NCBI GenBank assembly: GCA_019750465.1
Contig: JAIEOP010000401.1
Coordinates: forward strand, 1-38,435
Source of the DNA: Acetobacteraceae bacterium
Lineage (GTDB): Bacteria; Pseudomonadota; Alphaproteobacteria; Acetobacterales; Acetobacteraceae
Length of the DNA: 38,435 bases
Direction: 5' to 3'
Part shown: positions 1 to 10,403 of the stretch, piece by piece
Numbering within the stretch: position 1 is the stretch's first letter
Layout: the number at the start of each line of letters is the position of its first letter
Program-made: the position numbers and the translations under genes
Notes under the pieces: model-generated
The model's input: only the letters and a program-made list of their open reading frames with translations
Database searches by the model: none
Told to the model about the DNA's origin: nothing

Positions 1-756
1 GACGGGATGCCCGGGCCGGGCGGCAGCGGCGGCGGCCTCCGCCAGCAGGGGCGGCCGCGGGGCGGCGGAAGCCTCGGGTTCCGTGCGGCGCAGCGGCCAG
101 CCATCCGGGCCGAGATCCACCAACGTCGCGCCGGCACAGCCGATCGCGGCCGGCAGCAGATCGAGCAACGCGGGCAGCATGCGCGGCGCCAGTACCGCCT
201 CCCGCACCCGGCGCACCAGCGCCTGCACCGCCAGGGCGCGACGCAGTGCGCCGGCCTGCGCCTCGGCCTCCCCGACCTCGACGGTGATGTCGCGGGCAAC
301 GCCGCGCAGGCCCATGAAGCGGCCATCCCGCCCGAACAGCGGCGCCACGGTGAAGCTCAGGCAGGCGGCTTCGCCATCCATCCGGCAGAGCCAGGCGCGC
401 ACGTCGCGTGCCGGCACGCGCAGTGCGAAAGGGTCGGGGTCGGTGCGCAGCAGCAGCCCCTCCTCCAGCGGCCGGCGTCCCAGCAGGCTGGTTGCAGGCC
501 AGCCGAGCGCCTGGTCGGGTGCGAGGAAGCTGAGGCGACCGTCGGAATCGGTTTCGAACGCGAGGTCGGCGGCGAGGCCGACCAGGTCCCGCCAGCGCTG
601 GCGGGACTCGATCAGCGCGCCCTGGGCGGCGTTGCGCAGGGCGACGACCTCGCCGGTAGGCGGCAGGGCAGGCGCCAGGGTGAGCGCCGGTCCCTCCGCC
701 TCGGACGGGGCGTCCGGCATCTCCAGGGGCGCGACGATCGCATCGGGACGCGGCAT
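1..756 (-). CDS. PAS-domain protein, N-terminal part (runs off the left edge)
   Basis: An open frame on the minus strand starts with ATG at 756 and reads without a stop to base 1, giving the first 252 residues. It begins [17 protein letters not shown]. Residues about 50-160 look like one PAS domain: a [20 protein letters not shown] helix/strand start, a LGRRPLEEG stretch, and the PAC-like end [15 protein letters not shown]. After it comes a helical linker (about 165-190) and the start of a second alpha/beta region that could be a GAF-like domain. No kinase, GGDEF or EAL motif lies inside the window, so the output domain is unknown. It is divergent from dapD with about 150 bp between the starts. 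A cytoplasmic sensory or signalling protein is the likely class; this is inference from the PAS domain. Confidence 0.7.
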   Translation of the reverse strand, partial: MPRPDAIVAPLEMPDAPSEAEGPALTLAPALPPTGEVVALRNAAQGALIESRQRWRDLVGLAADLAFETDSDGRLSFLAPDQALGWPATSLLGRRPLEEGLLLRTDPDPFALRVPARDVRAWLCRMDGEAACLSFTVAPLFGRDGRFMGLRGVARDITVEVGEAEAQAGALRRALAVQALVRRVREAVLAPRMLPALLDLLPAAIGCAGATLVDLGPDGWPLRRTEPEASAAPRPPLLAEAAAAAARPGHPV

Positions 757-850
757 GCGCCCAGATTGCGCGCCCGCGGTGAATGCGCGGTTAGCGCGCG
801 CCCCGAAGGTTGCCCGCATGACGGGGCGCTCCGCGACGCCAGCCACCGCG

Positions 851-879
851 TTGACAGCCGCCGGGCGCCGTCGTCATGG
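851..879 (+). promoter_or_regulatory. Candidate sigma-70 promoter of dapD
   Basis: A perfect TTGACA lies at 851-856. A 17-base spacer separates it from a weak -10 (TCATGG, 874-879). The dapD ATG is 29 bases further on. The -35 is strong and the -10 is poor, so this is a candidate only. Confidence 0.4.
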
Positions 880-907
880 TCCGGGGCCTCTCGCCCGGGA
901 CCGACCG

Positions 908-1750
<843 letters not shown>

Positions 1751-1757
1751 GCGCACC

Positions 1758-2894
1758 GTGCAGAACGCCGCCACCGATCCGCTTCCACTCGCCCAGGCGC
1801 TGATCCGCTGCCCCTCGGTCACGCCGGCCGATGCCGGGGCGATGGCGGTGCTGGAGACGGCGCTGCGCCCGCTCGGCTTCACCTGCCACCGGCTGAAATT
1901 CGGCGAGATCGAGAACCTGTTTGCCCGGCGCGGCACGGCCGGGCCGCATTTCTGCTTCGCCGGCCATACCGATGTGGTGCCGCCCGGCGCGCGCGAAGGC
2001 TGGCAGGATGACCCCTTCTCCGGCGCGGTGCGGGACGGGCTGCTGCATGGCCGCGGCGCCTGCGACATGAAGGGCGGCATCGCCGCCTTCGTCGCGGGCC
2101 TGGCGGACTGGATCGCGGCGCATGGCAGCCGCCCGGGCAGCGTCTCGCTGCTCATCACCGGGGACGAGGAGGGGCCTGCCAGGGACGGCACCGTGCGCGT
2201 GCTGGAATGGATGGCGGCGAACGGGCACATCCCGGACGTGGCCCTGGTGGGCGAGCCGACCTCCCGCGCCGCGCTCGGCGACATCGTGAAGGTCGGGCGG
2301 CGCGGCAGCATGACGGCCTGGATCACGCTGCTCGGCACCCAGGGCCATTCCGCCTATCCGCAGCGCGCCGACAACCCGATCCACCGCCTGGTGCGGGTGC
2401 TGCACCGCCTGATCGCGACGCCGCTCGATGCCGGCAGCCGGTTCTTCGAGGCCTCGACGCTTCAGGTGACGGGGTTCGATGTCGGCAACGCGGCGAACAA
2501 CGTGATCCCCGCGGAGGCGCGGGCGATGATCAACATCCGCTTCAACGACCTGCACACATCGGCGACGCTCACCGAACACCTGCACGCCGCGCTGCGGGCT
2601 GAGGAGGCGCGCTACGAGATGCGCGTCGAGTGCTCCGGCGAGAGCTTCCTGACCCGGCCCGGACCCTTCGTGGAGGCGCTGCGCCGCGCCGTCCTGCGCG
2701 CCACCGGCACCGAGACCACGCTGGATACCGGGGGCGGCACCTCCGATGCCCGCTTCATCGCCCGCTACTGCCCGGTGGCGGAACTCGGCGCGGTCGGCGC
2801 CACCATGCACAAGGCCAATGAATGCGTGCCGGTCGAGGAACTGCGCGCGCTCGCCGGCCTCTATCGCACCGTGCTCGAGGAGGTTTTCGCCTGA
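1758..2894 (+). CDS. dapE: Succinyl-diaminopimelate desuccinylase
   Basis: DapE is a di-zinc M20-family hydrolase that releases succinate from N-succinyl-LL-2,6-diaminopimelate. From the GTG at 1758 (7 bp after dapD) the protein has 378 residues, the family norm. Visible metal and catalytic motifs are FAGHTDVVPPG (H70, D72), CDMKGG, GDEEGPA (the Glu pair), VGEPT, and the C-terminal MHKANECV histidine. An ATG-less frame extends upstream to 1701 but overlaps dapD and is not needed. The neighbouring dapD gene confirms the pathway. Confidence 0.95.
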   Translation: MQNAATDPLPLAQALIRCPSVTPADAGAMAVLETALRPLGFTCHRLKFGEIENLFARRGTAGPHFCFAGHTDVVPPGAREGWQDDPFSGAVRDGLLHGRGACDMKGGIAAFVAGLADWIAAHGSRPGSVSLLITGDEEGPARDGTVRVLEWMAANGHIPDVALVGEPTSRAALGDIVKVGRRGSMTAWITLLGTQGHSAYPQRADNPIHRLVRVLHRLIATPLDAGSRFFEASTLQVTGFDVGNAANNVIPAEARAMINIRFNDLHTSATLTEHLHAALRAEEARYEMRVECSGESFLTRPGPFVEALRRAVLRATGTETTLDTGGGTSDARFIARYCPVAELGAVGATMHKANECVPVEELRALAGLYRTVLEEVFA

Positions 2895-2938
2895 GCGGAT
2901 CAGCACCGCCGCCGCTGCCGCCGGCCAGCGGCAGCCCG

Positions 2939-3511
2939 ATGCCCGGCGGCACCCTCGGCGCCGGGCTGCGCGGCGCCGTGCTGCTGGCGCGCGGCCAGGC
3001 CGCGGGCCTGGCGCTGATCGACGGCTCGGCGGAGGGCGCGGCGAAGAGCTTCCAGGTCGCGCTGTTCTGCCTGCCGCCCTTCGTCATTCTGCGCCTGCTG
3101 TCCTGGGCCGCCGGGACACCGCCCGGCGGCGGCTACGGCATGGGCCTGGCGGCCGAGATCCTCGGCTTCGTCATCGCCTGGGCCGGCTTCGCGCTCGCCT
3201 CCCTGCCGGCGGCGGAGGCGGCGCAGCGGCGGGCCCGCTGGCCGCTCTTCATCGCGGCCTGGAACTACACCAATGTCGCGCAGTATGCGCTGCTGATGCT
3301 GGTCGGCGGCGTGCCGGTCCTGCTGGGCCTGCCGGACACGGTGGCGCAGGTGCTCGGGCTCGCCGCACTCGGCTACGTGGTCTGGCTGGAATGGTTCGTC
3401 GCGCGGGTGGCCCTGAACGTGCCGCCGATCCAGGCGGCCGGCTTCGTGCTGATGGACCTTGCGATCAGCGTCTTCGTCGCCGGCCTGGTGGCGAGGCTTT
3501 CGGCGGGATGA
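2939..3511 (+). CDS. Integral membrane protein of unknown function
   Basis: About 190 residues from the ATG at 2939. The frame is open further upstream, and a CTG at 2891 overlaps the dapE stop, so the true start is uncertain. Four hydrophobic stretches are visible: around FQVALFCLPPFVILRLL, GLAAEILGFVIAWAGFALASL, YALLMLVGGVPVLLGL with VLGLAALGYVVWLEW, and the C-terminal AAGFVLMDLAISVFVAGLVA. It probably sits in the inner membrane. I do not recognise the family. It follows dapE on the same strand and ends 9 bases before the truA stop, so it may be the last gene of the dapDE operon. Codon use and GC look like the neighbours. Confidence 0.65.
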   Translation: MPGGTLGAGLRGAVLLARGQAAGLALIDGSAEGAAKSFQVALFCLPPFVILRLLSWAAGTPPGGGYGMGLAAEILGFVIAWAGFALASLPAAEAAQRRARWPLFIAAWNYTNVAQYALLMLVGGVPVLLGLPDTVAQVLGLAALGYVVWLEWFVARVALNVPPIQAAGFVLMDLAISVFVAGLVARLSAG

Positions 3512-3520
3512 GGCGGGGCG

Positions 3521-4288
3521 CTACTGCCAATCCGGCTCCGGGTCGTAGCGCACGGCCATGAAGCACAGCCCTTCCGCCGGTGCGGTCTGTCCCCCGGCGG
3601 CGCGGTCGCGGCCGTCCAGCACGGCGCGCGGCCAGGCCGCCGGGCGACGGCCGAGCCCCACCTCGACCAGCGTTCCGACCAGGTTGCGCACCTGGTGGTG
3701 CAAAAAGCTTCGCGCCTCGACGGTGACCACCACCGCCGCACCATCCCGTGCCACGTCGAGCCGTTCCAGCGTGCGCAGCGGCGTCCTCGCCTGGCAGGCA
3801 GCGGCCCGATAGGCGGAAAAATCATGCCGGCCGAGCAGCGTCTGCGCCGCCGCGTGCATGGCCGCATCATCGAGCGGATGGCGGATGTGCCAGGCCCGCC
3901 CGGCCTCCAGCACCGGCCGGGCGCGGCGGTTGAGGATGCCGTAGCGGTAAGAGCGGCGGATCGCGCTGAACCGGGCGTGCCACCCCTCCGGCGCCAGGGC
4001 GCCGCGTACCGCCGCCACGGGGTGCGGCCGCAGGTGGTGGTTCAGCGCCTCGCAGAGCCGCCCCGGCGCGATCTCCCGCGCCAGGTCGATCTGCACGACC
4101 TGGCCGGCGGCATGCACGCCGGCATCGGTGCGCCCGGCGGCCAGCACCTCCGGGGGGGAGCCGCCGGGCAGTTGCAGCGCGGCGGCGGCGGCCTCCATCA
4201 CCTGTTGCACGGAGAGCCCGGCATCCTGGCGCTGCCAGCCGACAAAGGGGCCGCCGTCGTATTCCAGGGTCACCGCGTAGCGGGGCAT
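3521..4288 (-). CDS. truA: tRNA pseudouridine(38-40) synthase
   Basis: TruA makes pseudouridine at positions 38-40 of the tRNA anticodon arm. The protein has 255 residues starting [21 protein letters not shown]. The catalytic aspartate is D55 in AAGRTDAGVHAAGQV, the TruA signature. SYRYGILNRRARP and SFLHHQVRNLVGTLVEVG are further conserved blocks. Its ATG overlaps the fmt stop by one base (TGATG), so it is translationally coupled as the third gene of def-fmt-truA. A longer open frame covers def and fmt in a different reading phase and is only a shadow. Confidence 0.95.
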   Translation of the reverse strand: MPRYAVTLEYDGGPFVGWQRQDAGLSVQQVMEAAAAALQLPGGSPPEVLAAGRTDAGVHAAGQVVQIDLAREIAPGRLCEALNHHLRPHPVAAVRGALAPEGWHARFSAIRRSYRYGILNRRARPVLEAGRAWHIRHPLDDAAMHAAAQTLLGRHDFSAYRAAACQARTPLRTLERLDVARDGAAVVVTVEARSFLHHQVRNLVGTLVEVGLGRRPAAWPRAVLDGRDRAAGGQTAPAEGLCFMAVRYDPEPDWQ

Positions 4289-5214
4289 CAGCCCAGCACG
4301 GCGCCGGGCGGCAGGGGAAAGCCGCGGAGGAACGCCGCCGCCGGCAGCGGCGCGCGGCCGGGCCGCTGCAGCCGGGTGAGGCGCAGCGCCGTGCCGTTGC
4401 CGCAGGCGATCGCCGGCGCCCCGTCCAGCACCGTGCCGGGCGCCGCATCGGTGGCCCCGGCGGGTTCGGCGGCCAGCACGCGGATCGCCTCGCCGCCCTG
4501 CTCGAAATAGGTCCCAGGCCAGGGGTTGAGCGCGCGGACGCGCCGGTCCAGCGCCGCGGCATCCAGCGTCCAGTCGAGCTTCCCGTCGGCCTTGCCGAGC
4601 TTCGGGGCGTAGGTCGCGCCTGCTTCGGGCTGCGGCACCGCGGGCGGGTCGCGCTCCAGCGCCTCCAGGATCAGCCGCGCCCCCAGCGCCGCCAGCGCAT
4701 CGTGGATCTCGGCCGTCCCCGCGCGGGGGCCGATCGGCACCGTGCCCTTCAGCAGCATCGGGCCGGTGTCGAGGCCTTCGTCCATGCGCATGATGGTCAC
4801 GCCGGTCTCGGCATCGCCGGCCATGATCGCCGCCTGGATGGGCGCCGCGCCACGCCAGCGCGGCAGCAGCGAGGCATGGATGTTCAGGCAACCGCGCCGC
4901 GGCGCCGCCAGCATGGGCAGGGGCAGGATCAGCCCATAGGCCGCAACCACGGCGACATCGAGATCGAGTGCCGCGAAGGCGGCATGCTCGGCCGCCTCGC
5001 GCCGCAGCCGCGCCGGGGTCCGCACCGGCAACCCGAGATCCTGCGCGGCACGCTGCACCGGGCACGGGGTCTCGCGCTGCCCGCGTCCCGCCGGGCGCGG
5101 CGGCTGGCAATACACCGCGGCGATGTCGTGCCCGGCCGCATGCAGCGCGCGCAGCGCCGGCACGGCGAAATCGGGGCTGCCCATGAAGGCGACCCGCAGG
5201 CGCGCGCCGTTCAT
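4288..5214 (-). CDS. fmt: Methionyl-tRNA formyltransferase
   Basis: Fmt formylates initiator Met-tRNA using 10-formyl-tetrahydrofolate. The protein has 308 residues starting [21 protein letters not shown]. The formyltransferase domain shows [16 protein letters not shown] (the catalytic Asn and His, with the SLLPxxRGAAP signature) and later [12 protein letters not shown] with the catalytic Asp. A C-terminal OB-like domain begins near residue 205 ([14 protein letters not shown]). It lies 18 bp after def and overlaps truA by one base. Pairing with peptide deformylase is the standard arrangement: one enzyme adds the formyl group, the other removes it. Confidence 0.95.
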   Translation of the reverse strand: MNGARLRVAFMGSPDFAVPALRALHAAGHDIAAVYCQPPRPAGRGQRETPCPVQRAAQDLGLPVRTPARLRREAAEHAAFAALDLDVAVVAAYGLILPLPMLAAPRRGCLNIHASLLPRWRGAAPIQAAIMAGDAETGVTIMRMDEGLDTGPMLLKGTVPIGPRAGTAEIHDALAALGARLILEALERDPPAVPQPEAGATYAPKLGKADGKLDWTLDAAALDRRVRALNPWPGTYFEQGGEAIRVLAAEPAGATDAAPGTVLDGAPAIACGNGTALRLTRLQRPGRAPLPAAAFLRGFPLPPGAVLG

Positions 5215-5232
5215 GCTGGCTGCCGCACCGGG

Positions 5233-5853
5233 TCAGTCCCGCGCCCTGGCCTTCAGCTCCTTGGCCAGCTTGCGCAGCAGCATGTTGCGCTTCAGCGCGG
5301 ACAGGCGATCGACGAAGAGAACACCGTCCAGGTGATCCAGCTCGTGCTGCACGCAGGTGGCGAGCAGGCCTTCCGCATCCAGCTCGCACCGCGCGCCGGC
5401 AAGGTCCTGGTAGCGCAACCGGACGCGGGCCGGGCGCGTCACGTCGGCATACTGGCCGGGCAGGGAGAGGCAGCCTTCCTCCCGCGTCACCAGCTCGGCG
5501 CTGGCGGCGACGATCTCCGGGTTCACCAGCACCATCGGCGCCTTCGCGTCGTCCTTCTGCAGATCCATCACGAAGACCCGCAGGCCGACGCCGACCTGCG
5601 GCGCGGCCAGGCCGATGCCCGGGGCGGCGTACATGCTGGCCAGCATGCGCGGCGCCAGGGCGCGCACCTCGTCCGCGTCGGCCGGGCCGACCGGCCTCGC
5701 CCGCGCGCGCAGCCGCGGGTCGGGGACCAGCAGGATCGGCAGCAGCTCGGCCGGCGCGACGATCCCGGTGGCCACCCCGGAGGCGGAGCGGGCGCCGGCG
5801 TCGGTGGTTGCGTCTGCGGTGGTGGTGTCTGCGGTGGTGGTGTCTGCGGCCAT
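5233..5853 (-). CDS. def: Peptide deformylase with a repeat-encoded N-terminal extension
   Basis: This enzyme removes the formyl group from nascent polypeptides. All three metalloprotease motifs are present: GIGLAAPQ, EEGCLSLPG and QHELDHLDG (Cys and two His as metal ligands, Glu as catalytic base). From the ATG at 5853 the protein is 206 residues, about 25-30 longer than usual. The first 26 residues (MAADTTTADTTTADATTDAG...) are low-complexity and come from a 15-bp tandem repeat. A GTG at 5775 would give a family-typical 180 residues beginning before IVAPAELLPILLVPDPRL. I list the ATG, but the GTG is a serious alternative. It is the first gene of def-fmt-truA. Confidence 0.93.
   Translation of the reverse strand: MAADTTTADTTTADATTDAGARSASGVATGIVAPAELLPILLVPDPRLRARARPVGPADADEVRALAPRMLASMYAAPGIGLAAPQVGVGLRVFVMDLQKDDAKAPMVLVNPEIVAASAELVTREEGCLSLPGQYADVTRPARVRLRYQDLAGARCELDAEGLLATCVQHELDHLDGVLFVDRLSALKRNMLLRKLAKELKARARD
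5811..5850. repeat. 15-bp tandem repeat at the 5' end of def
   Basis: A 15-base unit (plus strand TGTCTGCGGTGGTGG) is repeated about 2.7 times. The first copy has one change (C for T at its first base). Because the unit is a multiple of three, it encodes repeated ADTTT on the minus strand. Copy-number change would lengthen or shorten the N-terminus without a frameshift. Confidence 0.85.
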
Positions 5854-6064
5854 CGGTGGGGGCAAAGGGTGTTTCGCGGCCTGCGCCGCGGTCGCGCGAC
5901 GCCGAGGTTTGGCACCGGCATGTAAGGCCGGCGGGTCGGCCGCGCAACGCGGGCGTGCCCCGGCCCCTCTTGCATTGGCCCCTGTCGTGGACAACATGCG
6001 ACGCGTGGCGCGGCGCTTCGGGCCGCCCCGCACGCTTCGCTCGGCATTGAGGAGGCCGCCTGCC

Positions 6065-6526
6065 GTGTCACGTCCCTCGCCGTTCGGATCCCCGCTGTTC
6101 CTCGGGTTCGACCATCTCGAGCAGATGCTCGACCGGGTGACGAAGAACGCCGACGGCTACCCGCCCTACAACATCGAGCAGTCGGGCGAGAACCGGCTGC
6201 GCATCACCCTCGCGGTCGCCGGCTTCGCGATGGACGACCTGCAGATCACGCAGGAGGACAACCAGCTCGTCATCCGCGGCCGCCACAAGGAGGAGCCGGA
6301 AGGGCGCGTCTTCCTGCACCGCGGCATCGCCGCCCGGCAGTTCCAGCGCGCCTTCGTGCTCGCCGAGGGCATCGAGGTGGAGGGCGCCTGGCTGGACAAC
6401 GGGCTGCTGCACGTGGATCTGCGCCGGCCGCAGCCCGAGGTCCGGGTGAAGACCATCGAGATCAACGGAACCGGTGCCGGGGCGACCCGCACCGTGGTGG
6501 GCGGGCGCGCCGAACCAGCGCGCTAG
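6065..6526 (+). CDS. Hsp20/IbpA-family small heat-shock protein
   Basis: An ATP-independent holdase chaperone that binds unfolding proteins. The GTG at 6065 follows GAGGAGG (about 6049-6055) at good spacing and gives 153 residues. The frame is open further upstream without family similarity. The protein begins SRPSPFGSPLFLGFDHLEQML, an IbpA-type start. The alpha-crystallin domain spans about 30-125 (YPPYNIEQSGENRLRITLAVAGF, ...LVIRGRHKEEPEG, ...FQRAFVLAEGIEVEGAWLDNG) and ends with the beta strand GLLHVDL. The I-x-I/V tail motif is not clear. About 210 bp separate its start from the divergent def. I see TTGCAT at 5970 but no convincing sigma-32 promoter. The DUF1150 gene follows, the usual alphaproteobacterial pair. 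Confidence 0.92.
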   Translation: MSRPSPFGSPLFLGFDHLEQMLDRVTKNADGYPPYNIEQSGENRLRITLAVAGFAMDDLQITQEDNQLVIRGRHKEEPEGRVFLHRGIAARQFQRAFVLAEGIEVEGAWLDNGLLHVDLRRPQPEVRVKTIEINGTGAGATRTVVGGRAEPAR

Positions 6527-6612
6527 GCCCTGATCGAGGCGCCGGGGCCGCACGGAGGACCGGCGCGCAGGAACCGCCAGCGCCTTCGGGGCGGCGGAAA
6601 GGAGACAGACAG

Positions 6613-6861
6613 ATGAGCCACAATCATCAGCCCGATGGCAATGCCGGCAACCCTCCGGCGAACCTGCGGCAGCTTTCCGCCGCCGACTGGGCAGCCTTCG
6701 GCGTTCAGCAGATCGCCTATATCCGACCCGTTCTCGTGAACGGCGTACGCGGCATCTCGATCCACGCGGCCGATGGCACGCCGATCGGCGCCGCGCCGGA
6801 TGCGCGCCTCGCCATCGCCGCGATCCTGCAGCACGAGATGGAGCCTGCCCTCGTGCATTGA
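6613..6861 (+). CDS. DUF1150 family protein
   Basis: An 82-residue protein starting MSHNHQPDGNAGNPP, with ribosome site GGAAAGGAG at 6596-6604. The core LSAADWAAFGVQQIAYIRPV, GVRGISIHAADGTPIG and a C-terminal AIAAILQHEMEPALVH match the DUF1150 pattern, a small alphaproteobacterial family usually found directly behind ibpA-type genes. The spacing from the heat-shock gene is 86 bp on the same strand, consistent with co-expression. The molecular role is not known; a link to proteostasis is inferred from the conserved pairing. Confidence 0.85.
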   Translation: MSHNHQPDGNAGNPPANLRQLSAADWAAFGVQQIAYIRPVLVNGVRGISIHAADGTPIGAAPDARLAIAAILQHEMEPALVH

Positions 6862-6870
6862 GGGGCCGGG

Positions 6871-7248
6871 TCAGGCCGGTGCCGGTCCTTCCGGCTCCAT
6901 CAGCTCGATCCGGTTGCCGAAGGGATCGTCCACGAACAGCCGGTGCCAGCCGGGCAGCGGCGCGTCGGTGTGGGTCGGGCAGCCGGCCGCCGCCAGGCGC
7001 GCCGAGAGTCCGGCCAGATCCTCCACCAGGAAGGCCGGGTGTGCCTTGCGGGCGGCGCGGAACCCGGCCTCGACGCCGAGGTGCACCCGGACGGCGCCCG
7101 CTTCGAACCAGCAGCCGCCGCGGCCGGCGAGCGCCGCGGGTTTCGCCACTTCGGGGATGCCGAGCAGGCCGGCATAGAATCCGCGCGCGTCGGCCTCCCC
7201 GCCGGGCGGCATGGCAAGCTGGACATGGTGCAGGCCCCGGATCGCCAT
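6871..7248 (-). CDS. VOC (glyoxalase/bleomycin-resistance) superfamily protein
   Basis: A 125-residue single-domain protein from the ATG at 7248 (MAIRGLHHVQLAMPPGG). It has two beta-alpha-beta-beta-beta modules. The first ends HLGVEAGF and the second has the typical HRLFVDDPFGNRIELMEP end. Candidate metal ligands are the His in HHVQLAM, the His of HLGVE and the Glu of NRIELME. The substrate cannot be told from sequence; members include glyoxalases, dioxygenases and resistance proteins. It follows hpf by 13 bp, at the position where many proteobacterial rpoN clusters carry ptsN, so it is probably the last gene of that operon. Confidence 0.85.
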   Translation of the reverse strand: MAIRGLHHVQLAMPPGGEADARGFYAGLLGIPEVAKPAALAGRGGCWFEAGAVRVHLGVEAGFRAARKAHPAFLVEDLAGLSARLAAAGCPTHTDAPLPGWHRLFVDDPFGNRIELMEPEGPAPA

Positions 7249-7261
7249 CGCCGGCGCTCGC

Positions 7262-7870
7262 CTACGCCGCCGGCGCGTCGATCCAGCCGACATGGCCGTC
7301 GGGCCGGCGATAGACCACGTTCAGCACGCCCGAGGCGCTGTTGCGGAACATCAGCACCGGCGCATGCGTGAGGTCGAGGCGCATCACCGCCTCGCCCACC
7401 GTGAGGCGGGCGATCTCGGTCGGGTGCTCGGCCACCACGACGCCGTGCGGCGCCTCCGCCGCGACCGCCTCCGCCGCCGCCGCCTCCTCGGCCTCGTCCT
7501 CGTCCTGGCGCAGCACGACCTGGCGGGCCATCTCCGGCACCGCCGCGCTGTCGCGCTCCTCGGCCAGGCTGCGGGCATGGTCGTTGACGCGCCGGCGGTA
7601 GCGGCGCAGGCGCTTGGCCAGGTGCTCGGCCGCCACTTCGAAGGCGCGATGCGCGTCGGGCGCCTCGCCTTCCGCGCGCATGAACAGGTTGCGCCCGGCC
7701 TTCAGGTTGATGTCGCAGGCGAAGTGGGAGCGGTTGTCGCGGTGGAAGGTGACGTTGGCCTCCACGGCATGGTCGAAATACTTCTTGGTGATCGCGGCCA
7801 GGCCGTCTCGGACGTGCGTCTGCAGGGCTTCGCCGGTCTCGACCTGCTTGCCGGCGACGGTGATGTGCAT
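7262..7870 (-). CDS. hpf: Ribosome hibernation promoting factor, long form
   Basis: Binds the 30S subunit in stationary phase and, in the long form, dimerises ribosomes into inactive 100S particles. The protein has 202 residues starting MHITVAGKQVETGEALQTHV. The N-terminal S30AE domain (1-100) contains the DxNLKAGRNLFMRAE and AFEVAAEHLAKRLRRY blocks. An acidic alanine-rich linker follows (about 120-145, DEDEAEEAAAAEA). The C-terminal domain of about 55 residues (TEIARLTVGEAVMRLDL...VLNVVYRRPDGHVGWID) is the dimerisation domain. The ribosome site GAAGGAGA precedes the ATG on the minus strand. The gene lies 86 bp after rpoN, as in many proteobacteria. Confidence 0.93.
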   Translation of the reverse strand: MHITVAGKQVETGEALQTHVRDGLAAITKKYFDHAVEANVTFHRDNRSHFACDINLKAGRNLFMRAEGEAPDAHRAFEVAAEHLAKRLRRYRRRVNDHARSLAEERDSAAVPEMARQVVLRQDEDEAEEAAAAEAVAAEAPHGVVVAEHPTEIARLTVGEAVMRLDLTHAPVLMFRNSASGVLNVVYRRPDGHVGWIDAPAA

Positions 7871-7956
7871 GAACCCGGGTCTCCTTCACCAGTAAGGGGA
7901 AGGACGCCCGGCAGGTCCGGCGGCCCGGGCGGGTCGCCCCGCCGGGGAGAGCTGGA

Positions 7957-9453
<1,497 letters not shown>

Positions 9454-9475
9454 GGCAACGTCGTGGTTCGAATTT

Positions 9476-9580
9476 CCTCCCCCCACGAGCGGGGAGAGGG
9501 CAGGAGGGGGGGCGTGCCGTGGAATTGCGCGCGTCGGGCCGCCCCCACCCCAACCCTCCCCCGCAGGCGGGGGAGGGGGT
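9476..9580. repeat. Composite palindromic repeat, copy 1 (between lptB and rpoN)
   Basis: Two palindromic units flank a short spacer. The first has CTCCCC (9477-9482) pairing with GGGGAG (9491-9496), followed by GGAGGGGGGG. The second is a perfect 11-bp inverted repeat, CCCTCCCCCGC at 9554-9564 and GCGGGGGAGGG at 9567-9577, preceded by a C-rich lead CCCCCACCCCAA. The same architecture recurs at 14981-15087. It fills most of the 139-bp gap between lptB and rpoN and could fold in RNA from either strand. It lacks a T-run, so it is not a classic terminator. Confidence 0.8.
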
Positions 9581-9592
9581 GTCCGACGGTCC

Positions 9593-10390
9593 TCACAGGC
9601 TGAACCGCTCCCCCAGATAGACCCGCCGCACGCCCTCATGCGCGACGATGTCGGCGGGCAGGCCCTCCATCAGCACCTGGCCGTCATGCAGGATATAGGC
9701 GCGGTCGATGATCTCCAGCGTCTCGCGCACGTTGTGGTCGGTGATCAGCACGCCGATGCCGCGGTCCTTCAGGTGGCGCACCAGGTCGCGGATCTCGCCC
9801 ACCGCGATCGGGTCGATGCCCGCCAGAGGCTCGTCGAGAAGGATGTAGGAAGGGTGCGTGGCCAGGGCGCGCGCGATCTCGCAGCGCCGGCGCTCGCCGC
9901 CGGAGAGCGCCAGCGCGGGCGCGCGGCGCAGGTGGGCGATGCCGAACTCGGTCAGCAGCGCGTCCAGCATCTCCTCGCGGCGGGTGCGGATCGGCTCCAC
10001 CACCTCCAGGGCGGCACGGATGTTGTCCTCCACCGAGAGGCCGCGGAAGATCGAGGCCTCCTGCGGCAGGTAGCCGAGGCCGAGGCGCGCGCGCCGGTAC
10101 ATCGGCAGGTGCGTCACGTCGTTGCCGTCCATCACCACCTGGCCCTCGTCGGGCTGCACCAGGCCGGTGATCATGTAGAAGGTCGTCGTCTTGCCGGCGC
10201 CGTTCGGGCCGAGCAGGCCCACCGCCTCGCCACGCCGCAGGCTGATCGAGACGTTCCGCACCACCGGCCGCTTGCGGTAGCGCTTGCCGAGGCCGGTGGC
10301 GACCAGGCCACCCTTGCCGTCGATGGGGCGCAGGCTGTCCCGCTCGCGCGCCACCAGCCCGGTCGCGGTCATTGTGGAGGCGGCGCTCAT
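9593..10390 (-). CDS. lptB: LPS export ABC transporter ATP-binding protein
   Basis: LptB powers extraction of lipopolysaccharide from the inner membrane with LptFG. The protein has 265 residues from the ATG at 10390. The open frame runs 18 codons further upstream into lptA. The N-terminal 30 residues are an extra, non-conserved tail. Walker A is GPNGAGKTT (K67), the Q-loop is YLPQEASIFRGL, the ABC signature is LSGGERRR, Walker B is YILLDEPLAGID, and the switch His is in ITDHNVRETL; all are typical of LptB. It starts 13 bp after the lptA stop, within kdsD-lptC-lptA-lptB-rpoN-hpf. lptF and lptG are not in the window. Confidence 0.95.
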   Translation of the reverse strand: MSAASTMTATGLVARERDSLRPIDGKGGLVATGLGKRYRKRPVVRNVSISLRRGEAVGLLGPNGAGKTTTFYMITGLVQPDEGQVVMDGNDVTHLPMYRRARLGLGYLPQEASIFRGLSVEDNIRAALEVVEPIRTRREEMLDALLTEFGIAHLRRAPALALSGGERRRCEIARALATHPSYILLDEPLAGIDPIAVGEIRDLVRHLKDRGIGVLITDHNVRETLEIIDRAYILHDGQVLMEGLPADIVAHEGVRRVYLGERFSL

Positions 10391-10403
10391 CCCCGGGGGC
10401 CCC

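Noticed and set aside
3521-5947. 808-codon minus-strand frame covering truA, fmt and def
   Set aside because: Only its last 255 codons are truA; the rest is an Arg/Gly/Ala-rich shadow of fmt and def in another phase.
5970-5998. TTGCAT with 17-base spacer to AACATG before the heat-shock gene, and a search for a sigma-32 site
   Set aside because: The -10 does not match sigma-70 and CCCCTGT lies too close to CTTGCAT for a sigma-32 promoter; too weak to list.
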